From Pseudomonas sp. N3-W (GTDB lineage Bacteria; Pseudomonadota; Gammaproteobacteria; Pseudomonadales; Pseudomonadaceae): 64,000 bases of DNA. The stretch spans positions 3,096,001 through 3,160,000 of the forward strand of contig NZ_CP103965.1 in assembly GCF_024970185.1 (NCBI RefSeq). Direction: 5' to 3'. Within the stretch, counting starts at the first letter, position 1. Every line of letters begins with the position of its first letter. Shown here piece by piece: positions 57,306-64,000 of this stretch. The position numbers were made by a program, and so were the translations under genes. The notes below the pieces were generated by a model, which was given only the letters and a program-made list of their open reading frames with translations, made no database searches and was not told the origin of the DNA.

Positions 57306-58145
57306 ATGATCAAGAAATGCTTGTTCCCAGCAGCCGGTTACGGTACTCGCTTCCTGCCAGCGACTAAAGCCATGCCCAAAGAAATGCTGCCGGTGGTAAA
57401 CAAGCCACTGATCCAGTACGGCGTCGAAGAAGCACTGGACGCCGGTTTGACCGAAATCTCGATCGTGACCGGTCGCGGCAAACGCGCCCTGGAAGACCAC
57501 TTCGACATCAGCTATGAGCTGGAAAACCAGATCAAGGGCACCGACAAGGAAAAATACCTGGTCGGCATCCGTAAACTGCTCGACGAGTGCTCGTTCTCCT
57601 ACACTCGCCAGACCGAAATGAAAGGCCTGGGTCACGCGATCCTCACCGGTCGCCCACTGATCGGCGACGAACCTTTTGCCGTGGTGCTGGCGGACGACTT
57701 GTGCGTCAACCTCGACGGCGACGGCGTACTGACCCAGATGGTCAAGCTGTACAAGCAATACCGCTGCTCGATCATCGCGATCCAGGAAGTCGATCCGCAG
57801 GAAACCAACAAGTACGGCGTCATCGCTGGCGACCTGATCGGCGACGATCTGTACCGCGTACGCAACATGGTTGAAAAACCAGCGCCTGAAGATGCACCGT
57901 CGAACCTGGCGATCATCGGTCGTTACATCCTGACCCCGGACATCTTCGACCTGATCAAACAAACCGAGCCAGGCAAGGGCGGCGAGATCCAGATCACCGA
58001 CGCCTTGATGAAGCAGGCACAGAACGGTTGCGTGATTGCCTACAAATTCAAGGGCAAGCGTTTCGACTGCGGCGGTGCTGAAGGCTACATCGAAGCCACC
58101 AACTTCTGCTTCGAAAACTTCTACAAGACGGGCAAGGCTTACTGA
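57306..58145 (+). CDS. galU: UTP-glucose-1-phosphate uridylyltransferase
   Basis: A 279-residue enzyme starting MIKKCLFPAAGYGTRFLPAT with the nucleotide-binding GxGTRxxP...K signature. Also KPLIQYGVEEALDAGL, GKGGEIQITDALM and the C-terminal GKRFDCGGAEGYIEATN that closes the sugar site. The length matches Pseudomonas GalU (279). It makes UDP-glucose for LPS core, trehalose and other glycans. It is followed by its own UUCG-loop terminator. Confidence 0.97.
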   Translation: MIKKCLFPAAGYGTRFLPATKAMPKEMLPVVNKPLIQYGVEEALDAGLTEISIVTGRGKRALEDHFDISYELENQIKGTDKEKYLVGIRKLLDECSFSYTRQTEMKGLGHAILTGRPLIGDEPFAVVLADDLCVNLDGDGVLTQMVKLYKQYRCSIIAIQEVDPQETNKYGVIAGDLIGDDLYRVRNMVEKPAPEDAPSNLAIIGRYILTPDIFDLIKQTEPGKGGEIQITDALMKQAQNGCVIAYKFKGKRFDCGGAEGYIEATNFCFENFYKTGKAY

Positions 58146-58170
58146 GAGCGCTTGGTTCGGTTGTACTGAG

Positions 58171-58197
58171 AAAGCCACCTTCGGGTGGCTTTTTCAT
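58171..58197 (+). terminator. galU terminator
   Basis: AAAGCCACC (58171-58179) and GGTGGCTTT (58184-58192) pair perfectly with a TTCG tetraloop and a T-rich tail. Confidence 0.9.
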
Positions 58198-58275
58198 TTT
58201 CTGCCCCCACATTGTTTGCAGCGCTTGCCCAACAAACATCTGCAGGTATGCTGATGGCCTGCCGAGGAGATAGAA

Positions 58276-59634
58276 ATGGCCTACGATTTTGACCTTTATG
58301 TGATTGGTGCCGGTTCCGGCGGTGTGCGGGCTGCGCGTTTTGCTGCCGGTTTTGGCGCGAAAGTGGCGGTGGCCGAGAGCCGTTATCTGGGTGGCACCTG
58401 TGTGAACGTCGGTTGTGTGCCGAAAAAATTGCTGGTCTATGGCGCGCACTTTGCCGAGGACTTCGAGCAGTCACAGGGTTTCGGCTGGACCCTGGGCGAG
58501 GCGAAGTTCGATTGGGCGACGCTGATCGCCAACAAGGACCGCGAGATCAATCGCCTCAACGGCATTTATCGCAATCTGTTGGTCAACAGTGGCGTGACAC
58601 TGCATGAGGCTCACGCGAAAATCGTTGATCCGCACACGGTCGAGGTGAATGGCGAGCGCTACACCGCCAAGAATATTCTGATCGCTACGGGCGGTTGGCC
58701 GCAGATCCCGGAGATTCCGGGGCATGAATACGCCATCAGCTCCAACCAGGCGTTCTTCCTCAAAGAGTTGCCCAAGCGCGTACTGATAGTCGGTGGCGGC
58801 TACATTGCGGTGGAATTTGCCGGGATTTTCCACGGTCTGGGCGCGGATACCACGCTGCTGTATCGCGGTGATCTGTTCTTGCGCGGCTTTGATGGTGCGG
58901 TGCGCAAGCATTTGCACGAAGAGCTGACCAAGCGCGGTATGAACCTGCAATTCAATGCCGACATCGAGCGTATCGACAAGCAAACCGATGGCAGCTTGAA
59001 AGCGACGCTCAAGGATGGTCGTGAGCTGGAAGCGGACTGTGTGTTCTACGCCACGGGCCGGCGTCCGATGCTCGACAATCTTGGGCTGGAAAACACCGGC
59101 GTCAAACTCGACAAGAAGGGCTTTGTCGAGGTGGATGAGCAATACCAGACCGCCGAGCCATCGATTCTTGCCTTGGGCGACGTGATTGGCCGGGTGCAGT
59201 TGACTCCGGTTGCACTGGCTGAAGGCATGGCTGTCGCACGCCGTTTGTTCAAGCCTGAGCAGTATCGTCCGGTGGATTACAAGATGATCGCGACGGCGGT
59301 GTTCAGCTTGCCGAACATCGGCACCGTTGGCCTGACTGAAGAAGAGGCCCGCGCGGCGGGTCACGATGTGGTGATTTTCGAAAGCCGCTTCCGTCCGATG
59401 AAGCTGACCCTGACCGAGTGTCAGGAGCGCACGCTGATGAAGTTGGTAGTGGACGGCAAAACCGACAAGGTCTTGGGCTGCCACATGGTCGGCCCGGACG
59501 CCGGCGAGATCGTTCAGGGCCTGGCCATTGCGCTAAAGGCTGGCGCCACCAAGCGCGACTTCGACGAAACCATCGGTGTGCACCCGACGGCCGCCGAAGA
59601 GTTCGTCACCATGCGTACGCCGGTCGCGGGTTAA
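58276..59634 (+). CDS. gor: Glutathione-disulfide reductase
   Basis: A 452-residue flavoprotein disulfide reductase: FAD site [20 protein letters not shown], redox motif [25 protein letters not shown] site [20 protein letters not shown] with the NADPH-type [12 protein letters not shown], and the C-terminal [15 protein letters not shown] with the active His. It keeps glutathione reduced. It converges on the KfrA-like gene, whose stop overlaps its own. Confidence 0.96.
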   Translation: MAYDFDLYVIGAGSGGVRAARFAAGFGAKVAVAESRYLGGTCVNVGCVPKKLLVYGAHFAEDFEQSQGFGWTLGEAKFDWATLIANKDREINRLNGIYRNLLVNSGVTLHEAHAKIVDPHTVEVNGERYTAKNILIATGGWPQIPEIPGHEYAISSNQAFFLKELPKRVLIVGGGYIAVEFAGIFHGLGADTTLLYRGDLFLRGFDGAVRKHLHEELTKRGMNLQFNADIERIDKQTDGSLKATLKDGRELEADCVFYATGRRPMLDNLGLENTGVKLDKKGFVEVDEQYQTAEPSILALGDVIGRVQLTPVALAEGMAVARRLFKPEQYRPVDYKMIATAVFSLPNIGTVGLTEEEARAAGHDVVIFESRFRPMKLTLTECQERTLMKLVVDGKTDKVLGCHMVGPDAGEIVQGLAIALKAGATKRDFDETIGVHPTAAEEFVTMRTPVAG

Positions 59635-60641
59635 TCGTCCTTCGCTGCGTCTGCCGCTGCCGCAAGGGCAGTCGCCAGGCGCACGCTTTCATCCAGCTTT
59701 GCCTGGGTCTTCGCCAATTCGGCTTGCAGTGACTGATTAACCTGTTCCTGCTCGTCGACATTCTGCTTGAGCGCCTGGCTTTCCAGCAGGGCGATGCGCA
59801 GGCGTTCCTGGAGGAGGGTGCGTTCGCTGTCGATGCGGTTGACCTGTTCCAGCAGTTGATCCTGACGGCTGTGGGTGTGTTTGAGCTGGTCCTGCATCAG
59901 GCTCAGCTCCCGGAGTGTCCCGCGGTTCTCCGTCAACAAGCGTTCGTTGTCGCGGTGCAGCTGGGTAATTTCGTCCTGACGAACCAGCGCACTTTGCTGT
60001 GCCTGACGCAGCTCCATCTGAATCTGTTGCACCTGGCCCTCATGGCGACGCTGTTCCTGCTCGCGCTGTTCCTTGACCGCGCTGCGGTAGTGCTCCAGGG
60101 CGTCGCGAGCGTGCAGGTGTTTTTCTTCCAGCGAGTGAATCTGCTCGTCCTTGTCTTGCATGCGCAGTTCGAAACCGGCCAGTGCCTGGTTCAACCCGGC
60201 GTTGCGCGTCTGTTCGGTTTGCAGCATTGAGCGTGTGTCTTGCAGCGCTTCGGATTCCTGGGTCAGGGCCAGGCTTTGAAATTCGTACTGCTGATGCAGC
60301 TCGCTGTTCGCTTCCTGTGCTTGCGTCAGCTGTGTCTCCAGGGCCTTCCGCTGCGCCTCGAATTGCTCTCGCGCCTGATCGATCGGCTCCTGCGCCTGTT
60401 CTTTCAAGCGCTGCGCCAGCCGTGTTACCAGGGCCGTCAGCTCACTATCAATAGGCTCTGCAGGCGTTTCGACGCGCTCGCCGCCGACGTCCAGCTCCTT
60501 CAAATAGCGATGAATCGTGGTTTTCGAGCCGGTATTGCCCATTTCGATCCGTACTGCATCGATGCTGGGGTTTTCGCCACGGGCGAGGATCGCCAGACGT
60601 GCCGCTTGCACCACCGCTTTGTTTACGCCGCCACGAGCCAT
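59631..60641 (-). CDS. KfrA-like DNA-binding coiled-coil protein
   Basis: A 336-residue protein. The N-terminal ~60 residues ([38 protein letters not shown]) match the KfrA N-terminal DNA-binding domain of plasmid regulators. Residues ~70-330 are one long Gln/Glu/Leu-rich coiled coil. KfrA proteins bind their own promoter and help partition DNA. Here it is chromosomal, beside a stand-alone tyrosine recombinase in divergent orientation, with an inverted repeat in between. Confidence 0.88.
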   Translation of the reverse strand: MARGGVNKAVVQAARLAILARGENPSIDAVRIEMGNTGSKTTIHRYLKELDVGGERVETPAEPIDSELTALVTRLAQRLKEQAQEPIDQAREQFEAQRKALETQLTQAQEANSELHQQYEFQSLALTQESEALQDTRSMLQTEQTRNAGLNQALAGFELRMQDKDEQIHSLEEKHLHARDALEHYRSAVKEQREQEQRRHEGQVQQIQMELRQAQQSALVRQDEITQLHRDNERLLTENRGTLRELSLMQDQLKHTHSRQDQLLEQVNRIDSERTLLQERLRIALLESQALKQNVDEQEQVNQSLQAELAKTQAKLDESVRLATALAAAADAAKDD

Positions 60642-60663
60642 TTGATCTCCTACGTTTTCGTAC

Positions 60664-60699
60664 TGTGGTACATGCCACTAATATACACATTGTACCACA
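60664..60699. promoter_or_regulatory. Inverted repeat, probable KfrA-like operator
   Basis: TGTGGTACA (60664-60672) and TGTACCACA (60691-60699) are perfect inverted copies 18 bases apart, 23 bases upstream of the KfrA-like start and in the divergent promoter region. Confidence 0.7.
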
Positions 60700-60819
60700 C
60701 GCATAATAAAGTTAAATATGACGTATTAGTCATCCGGGATATACTGGTATTACCCCGTGTGATACGCCTTTCTTCGGGTTTTCGCCCGCTGAAGCCGTAC
60801 GTTTTCGAGACCAGAGCCC

Positions 60820-61764
60820 ATGTCCGAGCTGGATCGCTACCTGCAAGCCGCTACCCGCGATAACACTCGCCGCAGTTATCGGGCTGCCATCGAGCACTTT
60901 GAAGTGACGTGGGGCGGGTTTCTGCCGGCGACCAGCGACAGCGTCGCGCGCTATCTGGTGGCGTATGCGGGAGTGTTGTCGATCAACACCTTGAAGTTGC
61001 GCTTGTCGGCGCTCGCCCAGTGGCACAACAGCCAGGGCTTTGCCGATCCGACCAAGGCGCCGATGGTGCGCAAGGTGTTCAAGGGCATTCGTGCATTGCA
61101 TCCGGCGCAGGAAAAACAGGCCGAGCCGTTACAACTGCAACACCTGGAACAGGTGGTGGCGTGGCTGGAACTGGAGATCCAAAGCGCCAGGGCCGAGCAG
61201 GACCGCCCGCGATTGCTGCGCGCAACTCGGGACCGGGCGTTGATCCTGCTGGGTTTCTGGCGTGGCTTTCGCAGCGACGAGCTGTGCCGCGTGCAGATCG
61301 AACATGTGCAAGCCCGCGCCGGTTCCGGCATCACCCTGTACCTGCCGCGCAGCAAGAGCGACCGGGAAAACCTCGGCAAGACGTATCAGACGCCGGCGTT
61401 ACAGCGACTGTGTCCGGTGCAGGCCTACATTGCCTGGATCACTGAAGCGGCACTGGTGCGCGGACCGGTGTTTCGCGGCATCGACCGCTGGGGCCATCTG
61501 AGCGAGGAGGGCCTGCACGCCAACAGTGTGATTGCCTTGTTGCGTCAGGTATTGGAGCGCGCCGGCATTCCGGCAGAGCACTACACCAGTCACTCCCTGC
61601 GCCGCGGCTTCGCCAGTTGGGCGCATCAGAGCGGCTGGGATCTGAAGTCGCTGATGAGTTATGTGGGCTGGAAGGATATGAAATCCGCCATGCGTTATGT
61701 GGAAGCAAGCCCGTTTCTCGGCATGACCTACCTCCCCGACAGCGCCGTCGTCCCGCCCAAGTAA
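60820..61764 (+). CDS. Stand-alone tyrosine recombinase
   Basis: A 314-residue tyrosine recombinase. The N-terminal SAM-like core-binding domain starts MSELDRYLQAATRDNTRRSY. The catalytic set is seen: Arg in LGFWRGFRSDELCRVQ, His and Arg in YTSHSLRRGFASW, a Trp in SYVGWKDM in place of the second His, and Tyr in SAMRYVEAS. It has no neighbouring element or tRNA, and is intact. Divergent from the KfrA-like gene, it looks like a domesticated recombinase. Confidence 0.92.
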   Translation: MSELDRYLQAATRDNTRRSYRAAIEHFEVTWGGFLPATSDSVARYLVAYAGVLSINTLKLRLSALAQWHNSQGFADPTKAPMVRKVFKGIRALHPAQEKQAEPLQLQHLEQVVAWLELEIQSARAEQDRPRLLRATRDRALILLGFWRGFRSDELCRVQIEHVQARAGSGITLYLPRSKSDRENLGKTYQTPALQRLCPVQAYIAWITEAALVRGPVFRGIDRWGHLSEEGLHANSVIALLRQVLERAGIPAEHYTSHSLRRGFASWAHQSGWDLKSLMSYVGWKDMKSAMRYVEASPFLGMTYLPDSAVVPPK

Positions 61765-61896
61765 GATTTCTTCTATTAACACCCTCCGCTAATAGCCAAA
61801 ACCAATGAGCAGCATGAGGTTTGCCAATGAGCCATCCGCCGGATGAGTGGGTAGGATTCACTCCATCAACTTTTCAACCCTGACGGAGAGTCATCA

Positions 61897-62460
61897 ATGC
61901 CTATCATCAACAGCCACGTTAAACCGTTCAAAGCTACTGCCTACAAAAATGGCGACTTCGTACAAGTGTCGGACGCTGACCTGAAAGGCAAATGGTCGGT
62001 GGTGTTCTTCTACCCGGCTGACTTCACCTTCGTTTGCCCAACCGAGCTGGAAGACCTGGCCGACAACTACGCTCAATTCCAGAAGCTGGGCGTCGAGATC
62101 TACAGCGTTTCCACCGACACCCACTTTGCTCACGCGGCCTGGCACAACACTTCGCCAGCCATCGGCAAAATCCAGTACACCATGATCGGCGACCCGACCC
62201 TGACCATCTCCCGCAACTTCGACGTACTGATCGAAGAAGCAGGCCTGGCTGACCGTGGCACTTTCGTGATCAACCCGGAAGGCCAGATCAAAATCGTTGA
62301 GCTGAACGATGGCGGTGTGGGTCGTGACGCATCCGAGCTGCTGCGCAAGATCAAGGCTGCCCAGTACGTTGCTGCTCACCCGGGCGAAGTGTGCCCAGCC
62401 AAGTGGAAAGAAGGCGAGGCTACCTTGGCTCCGTCCCTGGACCTGGTCGGCAAGATCTAA
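61897..62460 (+). CDS. ahpC: Alkyl hydroperoxide reductase, peroxiredoxin subunit
   Basis: A 187-residue typical 2-Cys peroxiredoxin: peroxidatic Cys47 in [14 protein letters not shown] and resolving Cys166 in [28 protein letters not shown] and [18 protein letters not shown] are characteristic of AhpC. It reduces hydrogen peroxide and organic peroxides with electrons from AhpF, whose gene follows after a terminator. High codon bias suggests strong expression. Confidence 0.97.
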   Translation: MPIINSHVKPFKATAYKNGDFVQVSDADLKGKWSVVFFYPADFTFVCPTELEDLADNYAQFQKLGVEIYSVSTDTHFAHAAWHNTSPAIGKIQYTMIGDPTLTISRNFDVLIEEAGLADRGTFVINPEGQIKIVELNDGGVGRDASELLRKIKAAQYVAAHPGEVCPAKWKEGEATLAPSLDLVGKI

Positions 62461-62520
62461 GTCTGTGAAACGCATCACCAGGGCGGTTTACCGCACCTAA
62501 GTAAGCTGCACCGCCCTCAA

Positions 62521-62557
62521 AACGCCCGGGCGAGATTCGCTCGGGCGTTTTTTTTCG
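62521..62557 (+). terminator. Terminator after ahpC
   Basis: A 13-bp stem with one mismatch (AACGCCCGGGCGA and TCGCTCGGGCGTT, from 62521) ends in a run of eight T. Partial read-through would give lower ahpF than ahpC. Confidence 0.9.
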
Positions 62558-62582
62558 CCACAAACAAAAGGAAATCGCCCGT

Positions 62583-64000
62583 ATGTTGGACGCCAATCTT
62601 AAAGCCCAGTTGAAGTCATACCTGGAACGGGTCACCCAGCCGATCGAGATCGTTGCTTCCCTCGACGACGGTGCGAAATCCCGGGAAATGCTCGAACTGC
62701 TGAAAGACGTTGCCAGTCTTTCCAATCAAATTACCTTGCTCGACAACGGTAGCGATGCACGCAAGCCATCGTTCTCGATCAACCGCCCGGGTGCCGATAT
62801 CAGCCTGCGCTTTGCCGGCATTCCCATGGGGCACGAATTCACTTCGCTGGTGCTGGCCTTGCTGCAAGTCGGCGGCCACCCTTCGAAAGCCAGCGCTGAA
62901 GTGATCGAACAGATTCGCTCGCTCAAAGGCCAGTTCAGTTTCGAGACTTACTTCTCGCTGTCCTGCCAGAACTGCCCGGACGTGGTCCAGGCGCTGAACC
63001 TGATGGCCGTCCTGAATCCGAACATTCACCACGTCGCCATCGACGGTGCGTTGTTCCAGGCCGAAGTGGATGATCGCAAGATCATGGCGGTGCCCAGCCT
63101 CTACCTGAACGGTGAAATCTTCGGTCAGGGCCGTATGGGCCTTGAGGAAATCCTCGCCAAGATCGACACCAGCGGTGCTGAACGTCAGGCCGAGAAGATC
63201 AACGCCAAACAAGCTTTTGACGTGTTGGTGGTGGGTGGTGGCCCGGCCGGCGCTTCGGCAGCCATCTACGCGGCTCGTAAAGGCATTCGTACCGGTGTGG
63301 CGGCTGAACGTTTTGGTGGACAGGTGCTCGACACCATGGCCATCGAGAACTTCATCTCCGTGCAGGAGACCGAAGGGCCCAAGCTGGCCAGCGCTTTGGA
63401 AGAACACGTCAAGCAGTACGACGTCGATATCATGAACCTGCAACGCGCCACTGCCTTGGTACCGGCGAAAAATGCCGGTGAGCTGCACGAAATCCGTTTC
63501 GAAAGCGGCGCAAGCCTGAAGACCAAAACAGTGATCCTGGCCACTGGCGCTCGCTGGCGTGAAATGGGCGTGCCGGGTGAGCAGCAATACAAGGCCAAAG
63601 GCGTGTGCTTCTGCCCGCACTGCGACGGCCCGCTGTTCAAGGGCAAGCGTGTGGCGGTGATTGGCGGCGGTAACTCCGGCGTCGAAGCAGCCATCGACCT
63701 GGCCGGTATCGTGTCCCACGTCACGTTGCTGGAGTTCGACAGCAAACTGCGCGCCGACGCCGTTCTGCAACGCAAGCTGTACAGCATGCCGAACGTCACG
63801 GTCATCACCAGCGCGCTGACCAGCGAAGTGAAGGGTGACGGCCAGAAGGTGACCGGCCTGGTGTACAAGGACCGTGATTCGGGTGAATTCAACACCGTCG
63901 AGCTCGAAGGCATCTTCGTGCAGATCGGCTTGCTGCCGAACACTGACTGGCTCAAGGGCACCGTCGAGTTGTCGCCCCGTGGCGAGATTATTGTCGACGC
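62583..64000 (+). CDS. ahpF: Alkyl hydroperoxide reductase subunit F (partial, right edge)
   Basis: The frame from ATG 62583 is open to the window end (472 complete residues of about 520). It has the N-terminal tandem thioredoxin-fold domain with CQNC (Cys128, Cys131), the FAD site [20 protein letters not shown], the redox centre CPHC (Cys344, Cys347) and the NADH site [20 protein letters not shown]. It passes electrons from NADH to AhpC. The C-terminus lies outside. Confidence 0.97.
   Translation, partial: MLDANLKAQLKSYLERVTQPIEIVASLDDGAKSREMLELLKDVASLSNQITLLDNGSDARKPSFSINRPGADISLRFAGIPMGHEFTSLVLALLQVGGHPSKASAEVIEQIRSLKGQFSFETYFSLSCQNCPDVVQALNLMAVLNPNIHHVAIDGALFQAEVDDRKIMAVPSLYLNGEIFGQGRMGLEEILAKIDTSGAERQAEKINAKQAFDVLVVGGGPAGASAAIYAARKGIRTGVAAERFGGQVLDTMAIENFISVQETEGPKLASALEEHVKQYDVDIMNLQRATALVPAKNAGELHEIRFESGASLKTKTVILATGARWREMGVPGEQQYKAKGVCFCPHCDGPLFKGKRVAVIGGGNSGVEAAIDLAGIVSHVTLLEFDSKLRADAVLQRKLYSMPNVTVITSALTSEVKGDGQKVTGLVYKDRDSGEFNTVELEGIFVQIGLLPNTDWLKGTVELSPRGEIIVD

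Overview
The window is a chromosomal segment of a Pseudomonas of the fluorescens type. This rests on the molybdate operon, ada-alkB, galU, gor, ahpC-ahpF, the many small Pseudomonas-style lipoproteins and hypotheticals, the tRNA-Leu(UAA) gene and the high GC content. It divides into mobile or accessory DNA (about 1-31 kb), a striking biosynthetic-looking cluster (31-40.6 kb) and conserved core genes (41-64 kb).

Region 1 (1-12.9 kb) is a contractile phage-tail module in R-pyocin/P2 order: baseplate W, J, I, tail fibre and its chaperone, sheath, tube, a tandemly duplicated tail-assembly chaperone with an E'-like frame, tape measure, U, X, D, then GH19 endolysin, Rz and nested Rz1. No head gene is seen, but the left side is outside the window. 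An AT-richer stretch without long ORFs follows (12.9-14.1 kb); it holds a possible 28-residue amphipathic peptide gene and an sRNA-like terminator. Next come an SRAP (HMCES/YedK-like) gene and a divergent umuDC pair, with a perfect LexA box between them.

Region 2 (16.6-31 kb) is a patchwork island: an imperfect ~140-bp direct repeat around an IS1182-type transposase, dispersed palindromic repeats, a secreted 20-residue-repeat protein, a HEPN-like protein, several tyrosine-recombinase relics, the 3' half of a tRNA-Cys, an intact tRNA-Leu and a 59-bp copy of its 3' end. A YwqJ-like deaminase (probable toxin domain) lies between the two tRNA-Leu copies. An amidase with a divergent TetR regulator closes the region.

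Region 3 (31.0-40.6 kb) is the most interesting part. Six genes in one direction encode three large proteins sharing an N-terminal domain, an 804-aa protein whose N-terminal half closely resembles the borosin peptide backbone N-methyltransferases (OphMA/SonM type, key Tyr and Arg residues present) with a borosin-binding-like helical segment, a 2-oxoglutarate/Fe(II) oxygenase overlapping it, and a beta-repeat protein. One of the three related proteins carries a 77-residue tract of alternating Val/Ile and Asp. I suggest an undescribed borosin-like protein-modification system acting on one or more of these large proteins; the substrate is inference.

Region 4 (40.6-64 kb) is core: small hypotheticals, ABC-F ATPase, topoisomerase IB, modABC with a ModE-type operator, a nitronate monooxygenase, a DUF502 membrane protein, a Gly/Trp/Tyr-rich exported protein, ada-alkB, small lipoproteins, galU, gor, a KfrA-like coiled-coil protein divergent from a stand-alone tyrosine recombinase, and the peroxide-defence pair ahpC-ahpF (ahpF runs off the right edge).
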